A stretch of DNA of 64,000 nucleotides from Timema cristinae (lineage: Eukaryota; Arthropoda; Insecta; Phasmatodea; Timematidae). Below are positions 1-11,780 of the stretch, piece by piece (positions within the stretch are counted from its first letter, which is position 1; every line of letters begins with the position of its first letter). The translations under genes and the position numbers were made by a program. A model generated the notes under the pieces. That model was given only the letters and a program-made list of their open reading frames with translations, was not told where the DNA came from and searched no databases. The stretch spans positions 45,118,187 to 45,182,186 of the forward strand of contig JBCFYV010000024.1 in NCBI GenBank assembly GCA_039000515.1, read 5' to 3'.

Positions 1-248
1 TGTCTTTGGGCCTACAATAGCCCCATGTCTTCTTTGGTGCTGACTGACAGCTCACAGATGACTTCTGACAGTCAAATTTAGGTATATATCAAAATGTTTG
101 ACTATCAGAAGTGACAGCGCTAAACACATGTTTTTTGGCGGATCATATGGTCCGGCATAGGGATACTTTATTTGGTCTGGTAACTTTTCAAAGCTGTCAG
201 TCAGCACCAAAAAGCCATGGGGCTACTGTAGGTTCAAATAATGTCTTT
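1..248. repeat. Foldback (palindromic) element with nested inverted repeats
   Basis: Bases 1-52 are the inverted copy of about 193-248: both contain the GACTGACAGCT/AGCTGTCAGTC core, a CAT-GGGGCTA block and a TGTCTTT end. Inside, CTTCTGACAGTCAAA (about 62-77) is matched by TTTGACTATCAGAAG (about 98-113). This is the form of a foldback MITE and may extend left of the window. No coding capacity is seen. Confidence 0.65.
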
Positions 249-840
249 GAAAAATTTTGTTAAAATTTGTCCACACATTTATCGCGAGAAAAAAATCAGG
301 AGATATAAAGTACATGACAAGTGGTCATATTAAAACAGGACCTCCCTGCGCTCGGTCAATAATATTTACAGTTCATAATATAGGCCTATTATAATATGGT
401 GTAAGATAGGAACGTGTAAATCATGTATATGTAATATAACTAAAGTTTGGTCTATCCACCATCTTGAATCCGAATCTTGTAAAAAAATAATCAACATAGA
501 GGAAATATAAGTAGAATAGCTTAAATAATAAAATAATAGAAATTATAACATCCGCACAGTCGGTTAAAGTGTTAAATCAATATTCTTGAGTCTGATTGTT
601 AAGATTGTACTAATGTTATGGTTAGGATAAACTCCCAATAAGCGCTATTAGAGCTTTAAAACCGATTCAGACCAAATATTGAAATAGTTAAAATTAATAA
701 TCTGGAGTTCTATATTTTCTCGAATCCTCAATTATCGAATATTTTTAAAGATTTTATTCGTTAGAGGTTGTTTTATAACTCTTCTCTAAATAGATCATAT
801 TACACAATATTTATTTTATTAATTTGAGGTAATTAACATC
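249..840. other. AT-rich DNA, no gene seen
   Basis: No open frame, exon-like block or recognisable repeat head was found on either strand. Confidence 0.5.
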
Positions 841-841
841 A

Positions 842-1100
842 CTTTTTTAACCGACTGATTATATCAGTTCACGAGAATCTCTTTGAGCTAGACTAAAAGG
901 GCCCACTAATTATTTTTTTTTCGGAGAGGTATTTTGACATACCTTTCAGGTATCTTTTACAAACCAGCATCGACATGGGACATCACGGCTTTACTTACCC
1001 TTCGAAAGAAGCTGTACTACAGATTTTTATCTCTCAAGAAAAATCAGTCAATCACGACTGGAATTGAACCCACGAACAATTACACAGTAATAATAGCCTG
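842..1100 (-). repeat. SINE family E
   Basis: A minus copy of the family best seen at 39640-39905. It shares the AAAAATC, TTCGAAAG and ACATACCTTTC blocks and a box-B-like head (GGAATTGAACCCA on plus). A 68-codon ORF inside is fortuitous. Confidence 0.65.
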
Positions 1101-1342
1101 TAATTTTACCACACTAATTCTAATAATCATGACCACTTGATTCGAAAGATGGTTTGATCGAAGCTCGATCAAAACTGCTATCAATGCTTAAGTTTTTGAT
1201 GGATGGTTTGTCCATGAAGCAAATTTCATACGCAGTTCTTCTTTCTGTCGGGAATATAAGTGGTTTTGGACAATCTTAGATTGTCTTCTAAGTTCTAATT
1301 TTCAGGTATTTATTAAACCTTTGCAACTTATATTAACAATTT

Positions 1343-1352
1343 TTCAACTAAC

Positions 1353-1387
<35 letters not shown>

Positions 1388-1664
1388 GCACCGAGTCTTA
1401 CTACCCGTTCGGGTTATACGCACTTACGCTAATGTGTAATGGTAGTGTGATTGTGAGATGAAATGGAGGACCTACAGTTTAACGTGGAATCCGAACCACG
1501 GTGGAGGCCTGGCATTCCCCACATTCACAAGATGTCTTGTCAGAGGTGAAGGAAGGGTTTGGTAATCAGATAAATATGTGCCGGGACCGAGGATCGAACC
1601 CCCGTCCCCAGCATAGAAGTCCGACACCTTACCCCTAGATCGCCAGGTCACCCTTCAACTAACT
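1343..1664 (-). repeat. SINE family B, full length, with target duplication
   Basis: A minus copy with an (ATT)n tail (1354-1386), the shared tail block, body and tRNA-like head ending 1653. It is flanked by a perfect 11-bp duplication TTCAACTAACT (1343-1353 and 1654-1664). Confidence 0.9.
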
Positions 1665-2209
1665 GTACCGATAAATTTTTAGTCTTAAAGATATCTCAAA
1701 GATATGTTTCCAAACCCTTAGAGAAGATACTTTTCAACCCGGACTTGAGATGCTATTTGAATATTGGAACAATGTGTGATAATGTGGGGAAAAAATAATC
1801 TTGTGTAGTTAAATGTCCTCTGAAAATGGCGTTTCTGTCAGAGTATTTCTAGGTTTTTTTTTTCCTTAGTGGCTACAAATGAAAGGCAATTCAGCCAATT
1901 TAAAGTGCACGAAAAACTACCTTCGTTTAGTCATGGCATATAAACGATTGAAACATTTAATGATCCTTAAATGTGAGATAACCGTATATCTTCTCATATT
2001 AGTATTACACTTTTTATATTGTTGATCATTTTGTTGTACCTTTTGATTTATTATGATAACAGTTTCCAAATTTCAAGGATAATGTACAGTCAGAAACTTT
2101 CATAGGAAGAACATTTTAGAAAACACAAACATATTTTTTTGCGGTAAAGATTGAAACTTTTTTTTTTTTTTTGCTAACATAAATTAAATATTGCTCTAGC
2201 TAAGTAAAA

Positions 2210-2515
2210 GATCAGGTGGACAGACAGGGTGACAAATAAAGAAGTCCTAAGAAACTTGGCCGAGAAGAGAACCATTTTGGATGTGATACCTCGGTCCAAA
2301 GCAAACTTGATTTGGACACATCCTTAGATAGAACTGTCTTCTGCATGACGTCATGGAAGGAAGGGTTGAAAGGGAAATGAGCTTAGGAAGGAGGATTCAA
2401 ATATTGGATGACTTGAAGGAAATAAGAAAATTCTTGGAGCTCAAAGAGGAAGCAGAGGACAGGGCGCATTGGTGGTCAAAGTTCACTGACAAAAAAATGG
2501 ATCTGTCGTAAGACG
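2210..2515 (+). mobile_element. Non-LTR retrotransposon fragment, family beta (reverse transcriptase C-terminus)
   Basis: Broken frames read like the C-terminal end of an insect non-LTR reverse transcriptase ORF: EKRTILDVIPRSKANLIWTH, DVMEGRVERE, ILDDLKEI, KFLELKEEAEDRAHWW. The same family is longer at 60930-61545. Confidence 0.75.
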
Positions 2516-3086
2516 AACTCCTTATATAGTAATGAGTAGACACACTCAGTTTAATTTTCTACCGTAATCCCAACAGTTCTTGAATATCTGTTATGAGATA
2601 GTGAGATTTGAATATTACCTTTTATCTTCATTTAAAATTCTTCTATTCAAATACCACTATGCTCATGACCAAAGGCCAGATTTTGATTACCTAAAAATGA
2701 TTTAAAAAATTATCCATAAATGACCTATACTTTCTAAAAATTCACAAAATAAATGACCTAAAGATATGCACAAAACTCGTAATGAAGGCACATTAACAAA
2801 GCAAATACACGCTTTGCAAATGGAAACTAAAAAATATCCATGCAATGAAACGTCTAAACCGTTGCACCCTGCTGAGTATATAACATGAATTTTATTAAAT
2901 ATGCTGCCCTTATCAACACAACCCTCTCTCCAGCTTAGTTGCAGTCTCACCAGGAGAGAGTATTTATTTTCTAACCAGACAAGCAAAGAGGAGAATACAA
3001 AGTTCATGGCCTGCATTATCTTCTCAATTCCGACGACAACTATTTGTTGGGAACATCCCACCTTAGCGTGGACGTTTGTCACTGAC

Positions 3087-3247
3087 CTGTAATGTTCTAA
3101 TCTTGGCGGGACTTCCCTCGTCAGTTGTCCTAAGGATTTACAGTAGCGACTGTCGTACACGTATGACGACTGGTTAGGGGTAGGACACCCGCTGTAGTCA
3201 TCTCGTTCAGTGTCGGTGTTATCGGATCCGTGGTCAACCTTGGCCAC
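3087..3247 (-). CDS. NKCC-like gene, coding exon 2
   Basis: The acceptor TGTCTCGTACCAG lies just before 3247 and the donor ACAG|GTCAGT follows 3087. The exon ends in PPRLEHYR, the segment that precedes the membrane domain in NKCC proteins. The open frame runs on past the donor for over 100 codons, but that part loses the GC-rich coding look and is read as intron. Confidence 0.7.
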
Positions 3248-3719
3248 CTGGTACGAGACAAACATTTGTACTGGCGAGGAACAATGTCACGCGCATCAAC
3301 ACAAGAAAGGGGGTGGGTATACTCCTATTCTCATATGAAGGGCCTTTTCTGACATTTTTATTTATGTACACTATTTATCCCAATTCCTAGCATGTAGCTC
3401 AAGACCTAGATCTACATCTTGAATTAGCATTACATCTCTTAACTACGTTTTTTTTTTTTAATTTTCACAATAAAACACCATCTTGAATATATTTGGTAAG
3501 TGTTGTAATTTAATTCCTTTCCTTGTAATGAGCAAATATTAAAATAGAATAGAAAAATAGTGACTGATAGCGAAATTAAATTATTCATAATAAATCTACC
3601 TTTGACTACTAATTTGTTTTTATTTTTCCAAATACGTATTTATTTACCTGGAATCTTCCAGAATTATTCGGATCTAATTCTTGAAGTTCGTGTTCGTCGT
3701 TAGACAACCCACTCTGCAT
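3087..3719 (-). CDS. Na-K-Cl cotransporter (SLC12/NKCC-like), N-terminal exons 1-2, partial
   Basis: This is the start of a minus-strand gene; its later exons are not found and should lie left of the window. Exon 1 (3719 to 3648, 24 codons) starts MQSGLSNDEHELQ and ends at CAG|GTAAAT. A 400-bp intron follows, ending in a pyrimidine-rich ACCAG. Exon 2 (3247 to 3087) keeps phase 0, encodes 53 codons plus 2 bases, and ends at ACAG|GTCAGT. The joined peptide reads GRFQ-VAKVDHGSD, then a cysteine-bearing linker, then SLGQLTREVPPRLEHYR. From family knowledge, insect NKCC-type cation-chloride cotransporters have an RFQV-like start and a (S)LxxLTREALPRLDNYR-like segment in the cytosolic N-tail just before the membrane domain. 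The protein would carry Na, K and Cl across the plasma membrane. GC content of exon 2 stands well above its surroundings. Identification rests on about 78 residues with no membrane segment visible, so NKCC is likely but not proven. Confidence 0.72.
3648..3719 (-). CDS. NKCC-like gene, coding exon 1
   Basis: The ATG at 3719-3717 opens 24 codons ending exactly at a CAG|GTAAAT donor (phase 0). The start is supported by a TATA box about 130 bp upstream and by the perfect phase match to exon 2. Confidence 0.68.
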
Positions 3720-3842
3720 GATGACACCTCGTGATCACTCCTTAGGAGCAACTGAACAACGCGCCGATTGTAGGGTTTATCATCATGTCATAGTCTATCC
3801 TAAGATTCGTGGACCGAACGAGTGTAATACTCTCCTACATTT

Positions 3843-3852
3843 GTTTTATATA
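3843..3852 (-). promoter_or_regulatory. TATA box of the NKCC-like gene
   Basis: On the minus strand the sequence is TATATAAAAC. A start site about 30 bp downstream would fall near 3815-3822 and give a 5' leader of roughly 100 bases before the ATG. Confidence 0.5.
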
Positions 3853-4754
3853 GGCCTGACCTTAACTTTGTAAATGAAGCAACCAAAGCGAGTCATGACC
3901 TCCTAGAATACATTTTTATATACCATGGATTATTATCAACCTAAATCTCGATAATAGATTTTGAAGAATTTATAAACAAGTTTCGTTCTTATTCCAAATT
4001 ATTATTACTCCTTTATCATTATCAAATATGGATAACCTCTAACCAACATGCTGTGCAGCCAGTAACACTACCTTTTGTTTTTACTAACTTCACACTATGT
4101 ACCGTAGTCAGGTGCGTAGGCAGGATTTTTTTTTCGAGGGAGATGAACTCAAATTTAGAAAAAGAGAGATAAACATATATGTTTTGAGTGTACATAAGAA
4201 TCAATTTAAAATGTAATGTTTCATCTCCTGAGGCAGATTAATTATTCATAACATGTAATTTATTGTTTAGTTAAACATTTATGGAAGGGGGTAGTTTTGG
4301 GGGGGGAGAGGGGAGTAGCTCTTGGTAGGCTACGCCCCTACCATACATGGCTATAAACATATGTATCCAAGTATAAAGTAGCACAGTTTGTTTTTAAAGT
4401 TATATTATTAAGTGGTTTTTAACGCATATTTTACTGATTTGTGTTTTTTTAAAATTATTTAGGCCTATACAGTGAAACATTTAAAAATTGTGATGTGGTT
4501 TTATAAAGATTATAGTTAAAATCTTACTCCAAATTTTATACTGTACTGTAACTCAATATATTCCATTCGTATGACAATATGCATTTTATTTTTCAAAACA
4601 ATATTAGGTCCTGATCCGCATCGATAGAACTGTTTCAAACATTTCAACTGTGATTGTCGCAGATACTATATGATTATAGTTACAACAGCCATTTAGGATT
4701 AATCTAATTATTCTGACTTGAACATGAGATACTATATTAAAGTCTGGTTGTTGA

Positions 4755-4835
4755 TCATATTACTTACTCTTTTGCATTAGGAACTCGAAAGTTTGTCAAA
4801 GCACTTACAAAAGTACGCCACCTATCCCTGTCTTA
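4755..4835 (-). mobile_element. Non-LTR retrotransposon alpha, 3' end only
   Basis: Matches the 3' terminus of the alpha copies at 19085, 38195 and 49740 (the GCATTAGGAACTCGAAAGTTT block and the AAAAGTACGCCACCTATCC block). Confidence 0.65.
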
Positions 4836-4839
4836 ATGT

Positions 4840-7800
4840 GATTCGTCTGGTTTTAATATTATGTCGTTTTATGACGTGGCAATAAATGGAAAACTCCTAT
4901 TGTCTATACAGATCTAGGCCAGTTGCTAGAGAAATAAGTTTACCCCGTTTTTAGCAGGGTCAATGGCTAAGCAAACGTTGTATTGAGCATAATGTTATTA
5001 TTATTACAAAATATTCATTAACCAAGATGATACTCCAAGAAATTACTTCCAAAAATGTAAATTAAAAAAGTTTTTCTAACTATTAATTTGAAAGGTGTTA
5101 ACAATAACTGACACATCGTGAAAGCTCGTACGTCAATGGCAAATGAATTGGAAATTTAGTTAAATAGATTATAGTAAAAAAAAAGGTGCAACAATCAGGG
5201 CCAAGGCCAGAATTAATTTAGGTGTGAAGGAGTGAAGGGGTATTTCTACGGTGGTTTGTGGTGAAGTACCCAACAAGAAACGTCCTCGTTGAAGCTATTT
5301 AAAGTGTTCCTAAACATAATTTGGGTTGTAATTGTTAGGAACTTAAGATTTCAATAAGCTACATGACTCGACGACGTTTACGAGGGATACAAAAATACGT
5401 TGCAATCATTCTTTTTGATGTGTGGGCTGTATGAGTGAGAATAAAGGATTTGAACGTTTAAAAAAAACTCTTAACTTGTTACAGCCCCATACAACAATAC
5501 AAACCATTAAATCAACAAAAAGTATTCATTTTTGAAAAACCTTATAAAAAGTAGTAAGGAAAAAAGAATCTCAATGTGGTAAAAATGGTGAGAATGAAAG
5601 TTAGAACATTAGATGGAATCAATCTAATGAACAAATAGTATATAAGTTGTAAAAAGTTGATAAGTGTAATTAATCTGTATTATGATAACATTTATAAGAA
5701 CTTCATTAGACTTTTTTTTAATAGCATCTAAAAAGTTTTATAACACATTAAAAATGTAAACTTTGAGTCAATTTATATTGATAAGTTAAAATACAATGAT
5801 AAAAACGATGATTTCTAAGTCATGTGTACAATAAGGCAACTATAAAAAACAGACGTTAATTATGATGATAGAATTCAATCATTTAAACTTAACGCAAGGA
5901 AACTAATAACAATATAATATGAGGAAAATACTTTTGATTAAAGGGTTCAAGCATCATTTTGATACAGAAAAAGTTTTTCGTAACGAATTCAAAGCGGATT
6001 AAAGCATTCATTTATTACAGTATTCTGGTATGTAGATGCGGCAACAGCGCATTAATGAAAACTCACTCCAAAGGAAAATGTTGGGTTTGTCTTAGGATAA
6101 ACTTTCTTGATCTTTGGTAGCATTGTTAAAATGACTAACGTAAATCATAGATAACTAAAGTAATATAAAAAGTCTTAAAATAAAGTTTAACACAATCATT
6201 ATTTCAAAAATCATTTACATTTTATTCGCTACTATGCAAGTATATTTTTTAAATAAACTGAACGAAAACATACATTTATTTAATGTTTGGTAAGTACTTA
6301 CTTCCCTATAATTATTGCAACCTAACGTATTCTTAACATGTCGCTTTGATTAAATTTATCTAGAGGGCTAATTATTTTCAATTAGATTTTTTTTAACTAG
6401 TAGAAAATACAAATTTACTTTGGAGCTATGAAGACAGGCCGTAGGAACTTTTTTTTTTATGGTTTCCAATGTCTCTAAACACATCACTAATATTAACGCC
6501 CATACGAATGAGCTATTGAGTAGGCCTATTTAACTCATTTTTTCAATGGTGTGTTTTATGAAGAGTTAGCCCTCTAAGGTGGTGGGGGTCAACATATTGA
6601 CTTAAGGGGGCTGTGTCACCATTAGTAGCTACGTCTTTGCATTAGAGAATTAATAAGTAGGTGTTAAATTCCTCTACACTCAAAACTATTGAATTACTAA
6701 CTATGATCATGGTTACCAATATTTTTTTTTGTTTTTACTCAAATTCGTCTACTGATCAACACACACTAATTTAACACCCAAGGTAACATAATCTAAATAC
6801 TGGTTAAAATGTGAAACAAGGGTGGAATTATTCTTTTTCTCTATTTCATGTTATGACAAATTTAATGTTTTCTAGCATTTCTACAACACAAACATAAGTA
6901 AGATTCTGATAATAAACACAAATGTTGTGAAATGATTCTAAATCATTAAAAAATTATTTAAAACTCACCTTCTTGCTTATTTTGAAGCAAGGTTTTATAA
7001 ATTTCTCTTTTATGAAATTTTTATTTATTTACACATGAAAGGTTAGGTTAGGCTAAGCTGATTTTTTTAAAGTTTCATGAAAGGTAGACCTAAGGAAGGT
7101 TAAGTTTAGTTTTTCTAATGAAAACATTATTAATATTGTACATTAACAAATATTATTGAGTTCTTTAGGTTGTTTCGTTGGAGGACATTCATAGAGTTTG
7201 TTTTAGTAAAGATAATAAAACAACAGTTAATAATTTACTAAATTTAGGTCTATTACTTAAAACAAAACTGTAGTGCTTGTAGATGCTAAATGTGTATTAA
7301 TAAATTTATTTACTCACCATTAGTCTTTAATTTAAGATGTCTTAACTGCTTTAGGAAAGTTTTGTTAGTACAAACTTTTTACAAAAACGTTCATTTACCA
7401 ATGCGTAGTCTACAGTTTTCAGATTATTATGGTTTTGGTGTTGTTGCCAAGTATTAAGTTGTGCTGTGAATAGATTATTTAATTCATCCTCAGATTGGAT
7501 TATTCAATTATTTATTTGTTTTTTCAACGATAATTTTTCCTAAATGTTACAAGGGGACTTTTATTTTTGGTGGGCCAGGGGCTGTGGTTCAAATTTACAT
7601 ACCACTATAGCTAATTTCAAAAAAGATAAAAACAAGGGCAGAATGATACCTGAATTCTGGGTTTTGGACATGTTTGATACCCTAAAGTGCCTTGGAGTGT
7701 TTTTTTAATATTCCTAATATAGATCATCAAAATTTTATATGAACTTATTGAGAAAAACATTTTACTAGAAACTAACATTAGGTGAGTCTTAGAAATATTA

Positions 7801-8280
7801 TTATATATTACGATTTGAATTTTTTTAAAAGATTTGTTTTGTATATAGGCCTAATCAGAAACTTTCAAATGTTGTTATATGTACAAGTGTTAGAAAACAT
7901 ATTTTTAATAATTTGACACACAAAAAAAAAAAAATCCCACCCTCACCTCATACTATCTCCATGATTTTAATTAAATCCTTGATTCCATTTTTGGATTAAG
8001 AATGATTTCTGTTACTTTGGTAAAAAAAATTTTTTTTTTAATCAAAATACTATCAAAACTCTAGTAAATACATAAACATACTTGACACAGAAGCTGAAAT
8101 TTTACAATTACTAAAATCACCTACTCATCACTAAATTATACTATTCCGCCACGAAGTTCCTTACATGATATCTTGTACTATATAATACAGGAAGCCAAAA
8201 TGTTTTTACATAGACCTATTTGTTTAAATGTTTACACTATGAATTATAAAGTAACTCCAACTAACAAACCTAACCTACAA
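4840..8280. other. AT-rich intergenic DNA, no gene seen
   Basis: About 3.4 kb of very AT-rich sequence with homopolymer runs. No exon-like GC block, splice-bounded frame or recognised repeat stands out. Many TAGGCCTA-like sites occur, as elsewhere in the window. Confidence 0.45.
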
Positions 8281-8446
8281 TTTCCAAACCAGCCTCCACC
8301 GTGGTTCGGATTCCACGTTAAACTGTAGGTCCTTCATTTCATCTCACAATCACCCTACCATTACACATTAGCGTAAGTACGTATAACCCGAACGGTGTAG
8401 TAAGACGAAGTGCTAATAATAATAATAATAATAATTTCCCAAACAA
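8281..8446 (+). repeat. SINE family B, 5'-truncated
   Basis: Begins in the body (CCTCCACCGTGG) and runs through the shared tail into (AAT)n. Flanks TTTCCAAAC and TTTCCCAAAC form a near-perfect target duplication. Confidence 0.82.
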
Positions 8447-8449
8447 CGA

Positions 8450-9760
8450 CAACAACAACTTAAGTTGGATAGGTTTTATGCATAATAGGGCAGATTCCCA
8501 TTTAAATCAAAGGTGCACACAATCGTAATATAATGTGATAAAGAGGTCTGTGTTATAGTGACATGAATATTACTGTAATGAATAAGTGGTAGAGAAGTAT
8601 ACCAATTTCATTTTATTTTTGTCACCTACCTTTGTGATTGCTGGGATCACAATCTACTAAGCATTCACTTAACTTTAACTTAACATAATGTGTTTTTACA
8701 TAAAGTTTTTCCTCATGTTTTTAAATGGAAGCCTATACGATGCAGTTAACTTAAGGTTCACTTAACATAAAGAGTTGCCGAAGGGAGAACTTTAACATCA
8801 CGTGAACGTTAAGTGAAGGTTACCACAAGCTTTAGCTAGTCAATCATGCCGCTATTTAATACTTCATTTGTTGTTTAGTACTTAGTTTGTTTGCTTATAG
8901 AATGTAGATGACATCTTTGGTATAGTTTGTCCAAATCTTGCAAACTTTAAACTGATGTAGCTTCTTGTTACACTTTATTTTGAATATCCAGTAAAGCTTC
9001 TATTGCAAGTACTTCTAGCCTAATCAGCCCTAAATGATTGGTTTTCATTTTAGTGAACGACTTGTTTGCAAACGTCCAAATTCCCAACATAAGCAGAACT
9101 TTGGCTTTTGAAGAACTGGTGGCTGGCAAAGATTCGTATTAGTAAAAGAACATTTTGAGGTTTATTGTAAATAACATATAGTGAAAATGTGCTGAAAACT
9201 AAACGTATTTAAACATCCATTGAATGGCAAAACACTCTCTGCCATAGTTTGTTAATATTTTTTCTCAGCATTTTTAACGATTAATGACTTTATTTAACCT
9301 GTGCTTAGGAAGTATAAGTTTCATATAAAGTTTGCATCAGCATTGTCTTAGAGAGTGGATTGGAAAAACACTACCAATATGTACACTTAGGAGCCATCTG
9401 CAATGTAGGCTTACGCGACCAGGATTTAAACCAATACCTTGATGCTATGCGTTGAAATTATATTTCTGGGAAAGCTACTTACTTATACTAGTGGGATAAT
9501 AATCAGGAAGGTAAAATTTAAAGGATATGTTGCAGGTGGAATAATTTTCCTTGACAAATCAAATATCAAATTAAAGAATACCATTAGGCTAGTTACAAAG
9601 AAAAAACAACTTATATATCGAAACTGAGCTAGTTAAGTATTCACTATATTATAAAGTCTTGTATTTTCTGAAAATTATTAAAACTAAAAGATCTTAGAGT
9701 AAGACATCTGCATTGGTGGGAACAGTACTAAACATAAAATTTGTCCTGTAGGTATAGTTT
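8450..9760. other. Upstream region of NAXD, no clear gene
   Basis: AT-rich. A 56-codon minus-strand frame at about 8975-9145 (contains LPATSSSKAKVLLM and a leucine-rich end) looks slightly protein-like but has no start or recognised domain. It may be a transposon relic. Confidence 0.35.
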
Positions 9761-9764
9761 GCAT

Positions 9765-9925
9765 TCAGCAAAGAGACTGCGGTTTGATTCTCAGCCGACT
9801 GTGGTATCCGTATCGAGAGTGATTTTTTTTTATAAATGGTTTATTACCTTCCATTCATACAAAGGAAGATACATTTCCTCATTTCTAACCGATTAGCATA
9901 ATTATATACAGATAGTGTGCAAAGC
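9765..9925 (+). repeat. Diverged SINE A-like fragment upstream of NAXD
   Basis: A box-B-like GGTTTGATTCTC is followed by AAATGGTTTATTACC, TCCTCATTTCTAACC and GATTAGCATAATTA, which align with the family A body. It lies within 100-260 bp of the NAXD start and may form part of its 5' leader or promoter. Confidence 0.5.
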
Positions 9926-10020
9926 ACACACACAAAAAACACCTTTGCTTGTCTTAAAAGTAAATTTGAAAGACCTTTAAATATCGGGAATGTGTTTGTT
10001 TCCATTAGGTTTGCATCTTT

Positions 10021-11034
10021 ATGATTCCATGCTGGAGACATCTTATCGGGACACCGTTGAAGAAATATATTTCAAATAGATTATTTAACACCAAAAATAT
10101 GGAGAGTGATCCACTTGACAGATTTCTTCTTCAAGGGGCTAAAGATACTGTCCCGCAACTGTCGCAAGAGCGATACAAAGGACAAGCCGGTCGTATTGGA
10201 ATCATCGGTGGTTCCCTAGAGTACACAGGTGCAGCCTATTATGCAGCGATAACTACATTGAAGGTTGGTGGTGATTTAGCTCATGTATTCTGCTGCAAAG
10301 ATGCGGCATCCGCCATTAAGTCCTATAGCCCAGAGTTGATAGTACACCCGGTTCTAGATGTTCCTAACTCTTTGGAATTGATGATACAATGGCTTCCACG
10401 CCTTCACGTTTTGGTCATTGGTCCAGGGCTAGGCAGAAATAAGTTTGTACTTGACAGCGTCGCAAATCTAATCAAGTATTGTCGAGAGCACCATACTACC
10501 TGTGCAAAGCCTCTAGTCATCGACGCAGACGGTCTGTTTTTGATCACCGAAAGGCCAGAGATTATACAAGATTATCCCCACGGAGCTATTTTGACACCTA
10601 ACGCTATCGAATTCAGCCGTCTCGCCAAGGCCGTTTTGGGTGAAACTTGGCTACCTACCCCACATCCCAAAGAAGAGAAAGTTCGAAACTTGGCTACGAA
10701 GCTAGGCTCCGATATAACTGTGCTGCATAAGGGTGCTACTGATATAATCGCGAAGGGTGATAGCGCTGCAGTGTTGAAATGTTCGACGAGCGGTAGCAAT
10801 AGAAGGTGTGGTGGTCAGGGCGACTTACTGAGTGGCAGTTTGGGCATCTTCTACGCTTGGGCACTGATGTCTCCTGGTAGTTACCCAGCCAGTGTAATAG
10901 CAGCGTACGCAAGCTGTAGGTTAACGAGGGAATGTAACTCGCGTGCGTTTGGTAGAAAAGGGCGCAGCATGCTGACTACCGATATGATAGAGGAAATACA
11001 CTCTGTGTTTGAAGAATTATTTGAGACTCATTGA
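10021..11034 (+). CDS. NAXD: ATP-dependent (S)-NAD(P)H-hydrate dehydratase
   Basis: A metabolite repair enzyme that uses ATP to turn damaged (hydrated) NADH or NADPH back into the normal cofactor, working with the epimerase NAXE. The 337-residue protein is close to the length of animal NAXD. Visible ribokinase-like family motifs are GGSLEYTGAAYYAA (64-77), IGPGLGR (133-139), VIDADGL (166-172), LTPNAIEFSRL (191-201), HKGATD (236-241) and RRCGGQGDLLSGS (261-273); the Asp in GGQGD is the expected catalytic base. The C-terminus (SVFEELFETH) also matches the family. There are two possible starts. Met1 (10021) has a poor context but gives a basic, Asp/Glu-free leader of 26 residues that could target mitochondria. 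Met27 (10099) has A at -3 and G at +4 and would give a cytosolic form. A possible splice acceptor (TTTCCATTAG, ending 10008) suggests a noncoding 5' exon. No introns interrupt the coding region. Confidence 0.95.
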   Translation: MIPCWRHLIGTPLKKYISNRLFNTKNMESDPLDRFLLQGAKDTVPQLSQERYKGQAGRIGIIGGSLEYTGAAYYAAITTLKVGGDLAHVFCCKDAASAIKSYSPELIVHPVLDVPNSLELMIQWLPRLHVLVIGPGLGRNKFVLDSVANLIKYCREHHTTCAKPLVIDADGLFLITERPEIIQDYPHGAILTPNAIEFSRLAKAVLGETWLPTPHPKEEKVRNLATKLGSDITVLHKGATDIIAKGDSAAVLKCSTSGSNRRCGGQGDLLSGSLGIFYAWALMSPGSYPASVIAAYASCRLTRECNSRAFGRKGRSMLTTDMIEEIHSVFEELFETH

Positions 11035-11590
11035 GTCTTTGGGTATACAGTCCAATTTTCTTAGGAATGGCCTTATCTGACAGATAAGTTATTAGATCTA
11101 TTTTCACATATTCATGTCAAGTCTTTTGACCTTTAGCTATCACTTTTGAAAGCTATCATTAATACTATATAAAATAACACTAATAATATAGGCCTAGTAA
11201 AATGTTAGTCAATGTTGACCACAAAAATATATCTGTATTTTTGGAAAGACTTGTATGAAAATTGTAAATCTTGTATTGTTATCCTGGGTGGAAGAAAAAT
11301 ATCAGATGGTTACAAAAGTCAGCTTACCTAAATTACTTTCATCTAATAATACAGTAAAATATTATTGATACTAACCGGAAAAGAAAAAATATAGATTTTT
11401 CTAAACCTTCCTTTCTGCCATAATTATGTTATACCTTAACAGATAGTAATTTTAAATCAAGGTAGGTTGATGGTAATAATAAGAATATTTGTTTATGTTA
11501 GAAAATCATGAGAACTATTTCATAGCTATTGATATTATTTATTAAAAGTAACAGTTTTGGATCATATGACTACATATACATATTTATGAT
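11035..11590. other. NAXD 3' flank, no gene seen
   Basis: AT-rich 3' flank. No canonical AATAAA was found in the first 200 bases after the stop, so the transcript end is unknown. Confidence 0.4.
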
Positions 11591-11599
11591 TTTTTTTTT

Positions 11600-11780
11600 T
11601 CATATTATCACTGCATCTTATTACCTGTTCAGGTTTTACAGTACATATGATAATTACTCTAATGAAGTAGGGATGGGGAAAGAAGCATTTAAGATAGGGA
11701 AACCATTTGGGAAAAACTGTATCGGTGAACTCGACCCTCAATCGCCCTGTCATCAGCAGGCCAGTCTAACATGACCATTT
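11600..11780 (-). repeat. SINE family A, degraded
   Basis: A minus copy. The tail block (CTTATTACCTGTTCAGGTTTTAC), a partial body and a head remnant with the CATCAGCAGGCCAGTCTAAC stretch are visible. Confidence 0.6.

Noticed and set aside
1141..1340. Minus-strand frames such as PTERRTAYEICFMDKPSIKN
   Set aside because: Two overlapping frames look equally open and neither has a recognised domain or a phase match to the cotransporter exons.
2702..3265. 187-codon minus ORF as a complete gene
   Set aside because: Only its first third is coding-like; a strong donor at 3087 and a phase-matched upstream exon show it is an exon followed by intron.
8975..9145. 56-codon minus frame upstream of NAXD
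   Set aside because: Composition is slightly protein-like, but there is no start codon, splice pairing or recognised family; left as a note only.
10572..10799. 75-codon minus ORF inside NAXD
   Set aside because: It is antisense to conserved NAXD coding sequence and has no support of its own.
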